Below, in pieces: positions 1 through 3,878 of a stretch of DNA of 7,079 nucleotides. The stretch covers positions 1 to 7,079 of the forward strand of contig DYCW01000180.1 in NCBI GenBank assembly GCA_019417865.1, in the 5' to 3' direction. Source of the stretch: Ruminococcus sp. (GTDB lineage: Bacteria; Bacillota; Clostridia; Oscillospirales; Ruminococcaceae). A program made the translations under genes and the position numbers. Under the pieces are notes generated by a model. The model saw nothing but the letters and a program-made list of their open reading frames with translations, ran no database searches and was not told the origin of the DNA. Every line of letters starts with the position of its first letter. The stretch's first letter is position 1.

Positions 1-25
1 TGATTGTTGTTGCATTCTTTTTTAT

Positions 26-67
26 CTATCGCTTTTTGTTCAGTGTGTCCTTAAAAACTTTTCTCAT
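26..67 (-). other. Very short ORF downstream of the fibronectin-like gene
   Basis: After the fibronectin-like stop (87-89), AAAGGA (77-82) lies 9 nt before an ATG at 67. That ATG opens a 13-residue basic frame (MRKVFKDTLNKKR) ending in TAG at 26-28. A second in-frame ATG at 76 abuts the AAAGGA directly. The frame stays open after the TAG to the window edge, but only for 8 codons. It may be a tiny leader, a decayed gene start, or chance. A further ATG at 15 could start a gene running out of the window (MQQQ...), without a strong ribosome site. No terminator hairpin is visible in bases 1-86, so the operon may continue. Confidence 0.2.
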
Positions 68-86
68 GTAAACCATTCCTTTCAAT

Positions 87-782
87 TTAATACTCTATGG
101 GATTTCCGTAGTTTATTTTTTTAATGCTCTGAATATTGTCAAAATTCAGACCATACCAGTTGTATGAACCGTAATTGCCTGAAATAGCAACACAATCAGG
201 AAAATAGCCGTCAGCATAGATAAATTCCACAATGCACTTGCCGTCACCGCCGAACGGATGATACACTCTGTCGCCTTTGCTGTCGCAGATTTTTATGGTA
301 AACTGAGTACCGTTTTCAAGCGTGATGAGAAATCTGTCACCGCAGTAGCCGAAAAAAGTACCCATAGCGAAACAGTTTGTCCAGCCATCTATGTAATCAA
401 ATTCCTGAATAACTTCGACCGCTTCTGTCCTCTGAACTGCTGTTGCAAGAACATTATTGTTTTCATCAGCAACTTCAAAGGTGTATTCGGAGTTTTCACG
501 AAGTCCTGTCACATAGCAAATCGTATTTGACTTAAACTCAAAATAGATGTTGTCGATGTAGTCATCGCAGACACTCTGAAAAACCGTGACCGTGTACTCT
601 GCATCTCCATCGCCGTTCCATTTAAGTCTAATACAGGAAACAGAAATCGTTGTTGCTGTCAGCGTGATTGAATCCGTTTTTTCGCTCGAAGTATCTGAAA
701 TCGGCAAAGTTTCTGTTCTTATACTTGCTTTATCCGGCTGTAAAATATTTGTTGTAACTTCTGTTGTTGCAGAAATATCCAC
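87..782 (-). CDS. Fibronectin type III-like domain protein, probably lacking its N-terminal signal segment
   Basis: The longest uninterrupted frame starts at a GTG (782) and gives 231 residues. Residues 1-36 are a Ser/Thr-rich linker. Residues about 37-122 look like a fibronectin type III fold: SITLTATTISVSCIRLKWN, EYTVTVFQS, then VTGLRENSEYTFEVADENN and ATAVQRTEA. Residues about 125-231 form a second, aromatic and cysteine-containing domain I do not recognise (TNCFAMGTFFGYCGDRFLI, ending NYGNPIEY). Six cysteines may suggest an exported domain with disulfides, but this frame has no signal peptide. The GTG has no convincing ribosome site. The missing signal or anchor is encoded directly upstream in the same frame, beyond a TAG at 786-788, so the gene may be nonfunctional or made only through readthrough or weak initiation. 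It closes the accessory cassette. Confidence 0.65.
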   Translation of the reverse strand: MDISATTEVTTNILQPDKASIRTETLPISDTSSEKTDSITLTATTISVSCIRLKWNGDGDAEYTVTVFQSVCDDYIDNIYFEFKSNTICYVTGLRENSEYTFEVADENNNVLATAVQRTEAVEVIQEFDYIDGWTNCFAMGTFFGYCGDRFLITLENGTQFTIKICDSKGDRVYHPFGGDGKCIVEFIYADGYFPDCVAISGNYGSYNWYGLNFDNIQSIKKINYGNPIEY

Positions 783-785
783 GCT

Positions 786-887
786 CTATGTGTCACGGTT
801 TAAATTGTAGTGACCGCTTCCAAGCAGTACAAAAAAACTTGTACCAATGGAAATCAATTTACTTGATAATATTGTTCTAATCGGCAT
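786..887 (-). CDS. 33-codon signal/membrane peptide ORF, probably the severed start of the fibronectin-like gene
   Basis: The ATG at 887 has a good ribosome site (AGAGGTG, 894-900, 6 nt upstream) and overlaps the DUF3789 end by 11 nt. The frame encodes 33 residues: a basic start (MPIRTILSSK), a short hydrophobic core (LISIGTSFFVLLGSG) and a polar end (HYNLNRDT), then TAG at 786-788. This resembles an N-terminal signal or membrane-anchor segment. The same frame continues after the TAG, with only one codon (AGC) before the GTG where the fibronectin-like reading frame begins. The simplest reading is that both are one gene (87-887, 266 coding codons) split by a nonsense codon. A genuine free 33-residue peptide is the alternative. 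Confidence 0.5.
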   Translation of the reverse strand: MPIRTILSSKLISIGTSFFVLLGSGHYNLNRDT

Positions 888-975
888 GAGGTTCACCTCT
901 GTTTATCTGCACAAGTGCCATAGTGAAAACACCTATATTTCCACCTATAATAAGTCCTAATAGAAATTTAAGCAT
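877..975 (-). CDS. DUF3789 family 32-residue membrane peptide
   Basis: The product has 32 residues: a hydrophobic, glycine-containing stretch (LKFLLGLIIGGNIGVFTMAL) and a short polar tail ending GEPHAD. This matches the small DUF3789 family of Firmicutes mobile elements, which has no known function. The peptide should form a single membrane span. The start is well supported: AAGGAGGA (981-988) lies 5 nt before the ATG. The same frame is open further upstream to 1068, but that extension lies inside the PAPS-reductase-like gene and lacks a comparable ribosome site. It overlaps that gene by 8 nt and the next small reading frame by 11 nt, so it is part of the same operon. Confidence 0.75.
   Translation of the reverse strand: MLKFLLGLIIGGNIGVFTMALVQINRGEPHAD
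888..900 (-). promoter_or_regulatory. Ribosome site within a possible small hairpin before the 33-codon ORF
   Basis: The minus strand reads AGAGGTGAACCTC directly before the ATG at 887. GAGG (896-899) can pair with CCTC (888-891) around a TGAA loop, which would bury the only ribosome site of this frame. The stem has only four base pairs, so the effect may be small; the sequence also encodes the end of DUF3789 (RGEPH). Confidence 0.3.
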
Positions 976-1741
976 TTTTGTCCTCCTTTTCCAGAACTTG
1001 CGTCCATCTGAATTTTTTATCGTTTGCATTGATTGCACCTTCGTCCTCTGCACAAAAACGTTTTTCAAAGTCGTGTAAGGTGTGATTGGGCTTGAATGAA
1101 ATAAGTGAATCGTTATCCCATTTTAACAACAATTCCCAATATTCAGGATAATTTTTTCTTAGTTGTCTTAATTGCTCCACGCTTTGATTGTGACAAAACC
1201 AACAACCGCCACGGCTTGCAGTTGTGTAAATTGGCGATAGTAAATCATGCTCGGCACACCAATCATGGCACATTTTTTCCGTCCATTCAGCTTGTACAAG
1301 AGGGGATGTTTTTTTGTCTGAAAACACCTTAAAACGTTTTGGTTCGTCGTAGGCGATACCGATGTATGAAACTGCATTTTTATCTATTTTATTCAATGCT
1401 GAAACTTTCAGCTTGCTGTTGCACCATGCACCTTTTACCATTGGAAAGCCGTAAATATGCCCTGAATTTATACTTTTTCCATGGGATTTTGTGATGCGAT
1501 AGAATACATCTTCATAAGTTACGTCAGCTGAAATGTGTTCAACGGTTATTCCATAGTGTTCTTTGATGATTTTGTCTGTTTTTGCCTTAAAATCCACCAT
1601 AGGCGGTAAATCGGCAGGAATGGTATCAGTTGCCCATATTTCAGCATGAATAATTCTATCCAATGGCAACCCCAATTCTTCAATCGCACCCAGACAAGCC
1701 AGACTGTCTTTTCCGTAGCTGAGAGAGAGAATATATTCCAT
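968..1741 (-). CDS. PAPS-reductase-like PP-loop ATP pyrophosphatase family protein
   Basis: Numbered from the ATG at 1741, the product has 257 residues. The PP-loop SLSYGKDSLACLG near the N-terminus binds ATP in the PAPS reductase/ATP sulfurylase/DndC superfamily, whose members adenylate a substrate. Further family-like features are a GAWCNSKLK motif at about 106-112 and four cysteines in two pairs, CHDWC (about 158-162) and GGCWFC (about 178-183), which may bind zinc or an iron-sulfur cluster. The C-terminal part is rich in Trp and charged residues. True PAPS reductases end with an ECGxH-type motif, absent here, so sulfate assimilation is unlikely. A role in nucleic-acid modification or nucleotide chemistry is plausible but unproven. 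A TTG at 1747 also starts this frame, but GTGAGG (1749-1754) is correctly spaced only for the ATG at 1741. It lies 9 nt after the methyltransferase gene, and its last 8 nt overlap the DUF3789 gene. Confidence 0.85.
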   Translation of the reverse strand: MEYILSLSYGKDSLACLGAIEELGLPLDRIIHAEIWATDTIPADLPPMVDFKAKTDKIIKEHYGITVEHISADVTYEDVFYRITKSHGKSINSGHIYGFPMVKGAWCNSKLKVSALNKIDKNAVSYIGIAYDEPKRFKVFSDKKTSPLVQAEWTEKMCHDWCAEHDLLSPIYTTASRGGCWFCHNQSVEQLRQLRKNYPEYWELLLKWDNDSLISFKPNHTLHDFEKRFCAEDEGAINANDKKFRWTQVLEKEDKNA

Positions 1742-1748
1742 TTTCAAT

Positions 1749-1754
1749 CCTCAC
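1749..1754 (-). promoter_or_regulatory. Ribosome binding site that fixes the PAPS-reductase-like start
   Basis: GTGAGG lies 7 nt upstream of the ATG at 1741 and only 1 nt from the alternative TTG at 1747, so the ATG is the likely start. The site contains the TGA stop of the methyltransferase gene, which suggests the same ribosomes may continue onto this gene. Confidence 0.6.
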
Positions 1755-2791
1755 TTTCGCAAAAATCCCAAAATATGAGCGATAACGTCAACCGTCCACC
1801 CATTGCCAATACACTTGTATCGTTGTGTATTGCTGATTCCTGCCGTATAGTTATCGGGTAGGGTTTGCAGTCTTTCAGCTTCAACAGGAGTGAGTTTTCT
1901 TACAACATAATCACCGTCAGGCAAATCAATCTTGTAAAGACCTGTCTTTGCACCCATACCGCCGCCGTTTGCTGTCATCGTGACTGACTTGCCGTGAACC
2001 GAATAAATTCTCTGTCCCTGACCGCCTTTGCCAATCTGACCGACACGGACAGGAACGGCAATTTTCTGTCTGCTTTCTTCCGCCTTGTATATTGGAAAAA
2101 GATTTGTCCCTGCCTTATAATAAGTTGCAGGAATGGTATGAGATTTGCCATTTACTGTCGCAACAGGAATTGCTACCATAGTACGCTGTTTTCGTTCCAT
2201 TGTGTTGTTAAAAGCAGCCCCTTGATAACTTGCGGTTATGCAATAGCTTTTATTTTGCCAAGATACACCGTTTTCGAGAACATCTTGCAGCATAATACCT
2301 TTGTCAACAGGCTGTGTAACATTCGGGATATTCGTCCAGTAACAGCGTTTTCTGTTCTGTCCCGATAGCAAAGAAGAATTTATCATAATCGGCTGTACAC
2401 CGAGATATTTTGAAATTTCGTCTTTGATGTTCTGATGAATGGAATAGTTGTTTTCATAAAAAAAATATCTGCATTCCGATTCTTTTAATGCCCTCACATA
2501 CTCCATAAACAGCTTGAAACCCATTCCGTCTGAGGTTGTTTCTCTGTCTTTTTTCGCAATACTCCAATATGTACAGGGTGAACCGCCGAGCAGTAAGTCA
2601 TAACTCTTAAACTGTGTAAAATCGCCGTCAAATACATTGCCGTGATGATTGATTTCGGGATAATTCTTACTTGAAACTGTGACAGCGTACTTGTCAATTT
2701 CAAAAGCTTCATAGGCTTCTACGGGAATATCGGCTCTCTGTAAAGCAAGCATTCCGCAGGATATTCCGTCAAACAGACTCAGCACCTTCAT
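1751..2791 (-). CDS. C5-cytosine DNA methyltransferase
   Basis: The 346-residue product transfers a methyl group from S-adenosylmethionine to cytosine C5 in DNA. All main motifs are visible: motif I LSLFDGISCG (4-13) for AdoMet binding; motif IV GGSPCTYWS (69-77) with catalytic Cys73; motif VI as ENN (113-115) in place of the usual ENV; motif VIII QNRKRCYW (145-152); a target-recognition region at about 165-290; and the C-terminal RKLTPVEAERLQTLPDNY and KCIGNGWTVDVIAHIL (motifs IX/X). Length is normal for phage and ICE versions. The start overlaps the DUF4366 stop by 4 nt (ATGA), with GAGG about 10 nt upstream, so it is co-transcribed and probably translationally coupled to a conjugation gene. 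No restriction endonuclease is visible, so it looks like an orphan enzyme that may protect transferred DNA from host restriction (inference). The target site cannot be read from the sequence. Confidence 0.93.
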   Translation of the reverse strand: MKVLSLFDGISCGMLALQRADIPVEAYEAFEIDKYAVTVSSKNYPEINHHGNVFDGDFTQFKSYDLLLGGSPCTYWSIAKKDRETTSDGMGFKLFMEYVRALKESECRYFFYENNYSIHQNIKDEISKYLGVQPIMINSSLLSGQNRKRCYWTNIPNVTQPVDKGIMLQDVLENGVSWQNKSYCITASYQGAAFNNTMERKQRTMVAIPVATVNGKSHTIPATYYKAGTNLFPIYKAEESRQKIAVPVRVGQIGKGGQGQRIYSVHGKSVTMTANGGGMGAKTGLYKIDLPDGDYVVRKLTPVEAERLQTLPDNYTAGISNTQRYKCIGNGWTVDVIAHILGFLRK

Positions 2792-3624
2792 GATTCATCA
2801 TCCTCATCTGTTACGCTGCCGTAGTCATCATCGTAATCTTCATCGAAGTCCTCAACCTTGACATTTTTCTTCTTTCCAAACTTGCCCGATTTGAATACGA
2901 ATACCGCACCGCCCACAATTGCCAATGCACCGACACCGATAAGAATGAGCATATTACTGTTCATGGGAGATGCCTGTTTCTTAGCTGAAACTTCCTCTGA
3001 ACTTTCAGTTTCGGCAGTAGTTTCTTCTGCATTGTCGAGATTTTCAGAGCTTGCACCGCCGTTAGTGGCTGCATCTGCATACTTTTTAGCCTGTTCAGCA
3101 GGATCTTTATCCTCCTCACTCTCGTTTCCAGCATAGAGGAGCGAATACAAGTCAAAATCGTCAACCTTATTCAGAAAAAACACATTGTCCTCATTACCCT
3201 CAGCGGAGTAATTGATGAGAATGTAGAACACGTCGCCGTCCTTTGTTGTGACGGCAATAAACTGCATTTCTTCGCTGTCATAGATGATTTTCTCATGCTT
3301 GATAAGGGTTGCATTGCCGTCCGTATCGTAATAATCATCGGCATAGTAGTCATGTTCCGAATCGTCAGTTTCATTCTCCGCTGCACCATTCTGAATCTCT
3401 TCAACCAGCTTCTGCATATCGTTCGCATCAAGCGTTACATTTGCTTCAAAAGAACTATCGGCAATTTCTGTACTTACCATAGTCTGAATTGCTGTTGACG
3501 GTTCTGTTACAGTGCTTGTATTTTCAATTTCCTCTGCAAATGCAGGAATTGATGTACCTGTATTTGCAAAGGTCAATGCTATTGCTGAAAAAAATGCTGC
3601 AAGAGTTTTTTTAGTGTTCCACAT
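2788..3624 (-). CDS. DUF4366 (CD1107-type) surface-anchored conjugation protein
   Basis: The product has 278 residues. It has a signal peptide at 1-30 (Lys-Lys, a hydrophobic core LAAFFSAIALTFA, and a likely cut after AFA before EE). An acidic Ser/Thr-rich linker follows to about 104. The conserved-looking core is about 105-165 (LIKHEKIIYDSEEMQFIAVT, DVFYILINYS, VFFLNKVDDFDLYSLL). After a second acidic linker comes a membrane span at about 224-245 (MLILIGVGALAIVGGAVFVF), a basic stop-transfer patch (KSGKFGKKK) and a strongly acidic tail (DFDEDYDDDYG). This is the DUF4366 layout, known from Firmicutes ICEs beside DUF4315. The body should be outside the cell, held by the C-terminal span. GGAGG (3634-3638) lies 9 nt before the ATG. 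The TGA stop overlaps the methyltransferase ATG. The molecular function is unknown; a role in the cell-surface part of conjugation is inferred from context. Confidence 0.85.
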   Translation of the reverse strand: MWNTKKTLAAFFSAIALTFANTGTSIPAFAEEIENTSTVTEPSTAIQTMVSTEIADSSFEANVTLDANDMQKLVEEIQNGAAENETDDSEHDYYADDYYDTDGNATLIKHEKIIYDSEEMQFIAVTTKDGDVFYILINYSAEGNEDNVFFLNKVDDFDLYSLLYAGNESEEDKDPAEQAKKYADAATNGGASSENLDNAEETTAETESSEEVSAKKQASPMNSNMLILIGVGALAIVGGAVFVFKSGKFGKKKNVKVEDFDEDYDDDYGSVTDEDDES

Positions 3625-3865
3625 TTTTTCTGTCCTCCGTAATTATCTTTTGTTCGTGAACCACAGGGCAGGAAGCCATCAGCTTGGCGATAGCTTCCTG
3701 TGTGGTTATACCCTTATCTTTCAAATATTGCTTGAAAGCTTCAAACTCCAAAGTTTCCTTTTTGGCTTTCAATTCATCAAGAAGCTTGGTATCTTCCCGA
3801 ATTTTTTCTTCAAGCCTTGGAATTTTCTTATTAAGAGCGTCCAAAGCGGTTTCTTTTCGTGTCAT
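3611..3865 (-). CDS. DUF4315 family small coiled-coil conjugation protein
   Basis: This is an 84-residue charged protein of unknown function. A predicted coiled coil covers about residues 5-45, with heptad-like spacing in DALNKKIPRLEEKIREDTKL and on to LKAKKETLEFE. A short helical segment follows (FKQYLKDKGITTQEAIAKLM). This layout matches DUF4315 proteins, which are found in Clostridia ICEs next to DUF4366 proteins, as here. The start at 3865 is preferred because AAGGAG (3873-3878) lies 7 nt upstream; an ATG at 3871, giving two extra residues, would be only 1-2 nt from it. The stop codon of the large upstream protein is part of the same TAAGGAG, and this gene's end overlaps the next start by 14 nt, so translation is probably coupled on both sides. 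It has no signal peptide or membrane span, so it is probably cytoplasmic. Confidence 0.8.
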   Translation of the reverse strand: MTRKETALDALNKKIPRLEEKIREDTKLLDELKAKKETLEFEAFKQYLKDKGITTQEAIAKLMASCPVVHEQKIITEDRKNVEH

Positions 3866-3872
3866 GTTCATA

Positions 3873-3878
3873 CTCCTT
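3873..3878 (-). promoter_or_regulatory. Ribosome binding site that fixes the DUF4315 start
   Basis: AAGGAG lies 7 nt before the ATG at 3865 and about 1 nt before the ATG at 3871, favouring the shorter protein. It overlaps the TAA stop of the large upstream gene, an arrangement that allows termination-reinitiation coupling. Confidence 0.65.

Noticed and set aside
1..86. Transcription terminator after the fibronectin-like gene.
   Set aside because: There is no GC-rich stem followed by a T run on the minus strand; only A-rich sequence with no stable hairpin.
786..788. TAG recoded as an amino acid, given a TAG in the fibronectin-like gene and another in the tiny ORF at 26-28.
   Set aside because: virB4 and DUF3789 end with TAG at positions expected for their families, and no other long gene here has an in-frame TAG. 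Recoding is not supported.
1994..2368. Plus-strand open frames up to 124 codons, opposite the methyltransferase and other genes.
   Set aside because: They lie opposite clearly conserved minus-strand proteins, show no family motifs and lack ribosome sites; they are by-products of the coding strand.
2437..2460. Methyltransferase inactive because motif VI reads ENN and not ENV.
   Set aside because: The glutamate is kept, as are Cys73 of the PC motif and the QNRKR motif, so catalysis remains plausible; this variant fits the phage/ICE branch.
968..2791. A full phosphorothioation (Dnd/Ssp) or restriction-modification system.
   Set aside because: Only a PP-loop protein and a methyltransferase are present. 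No DndA/B/D/E, Ssp or endonuclease gene is visible, and the PP-loop protein is shorter than typical DndC.
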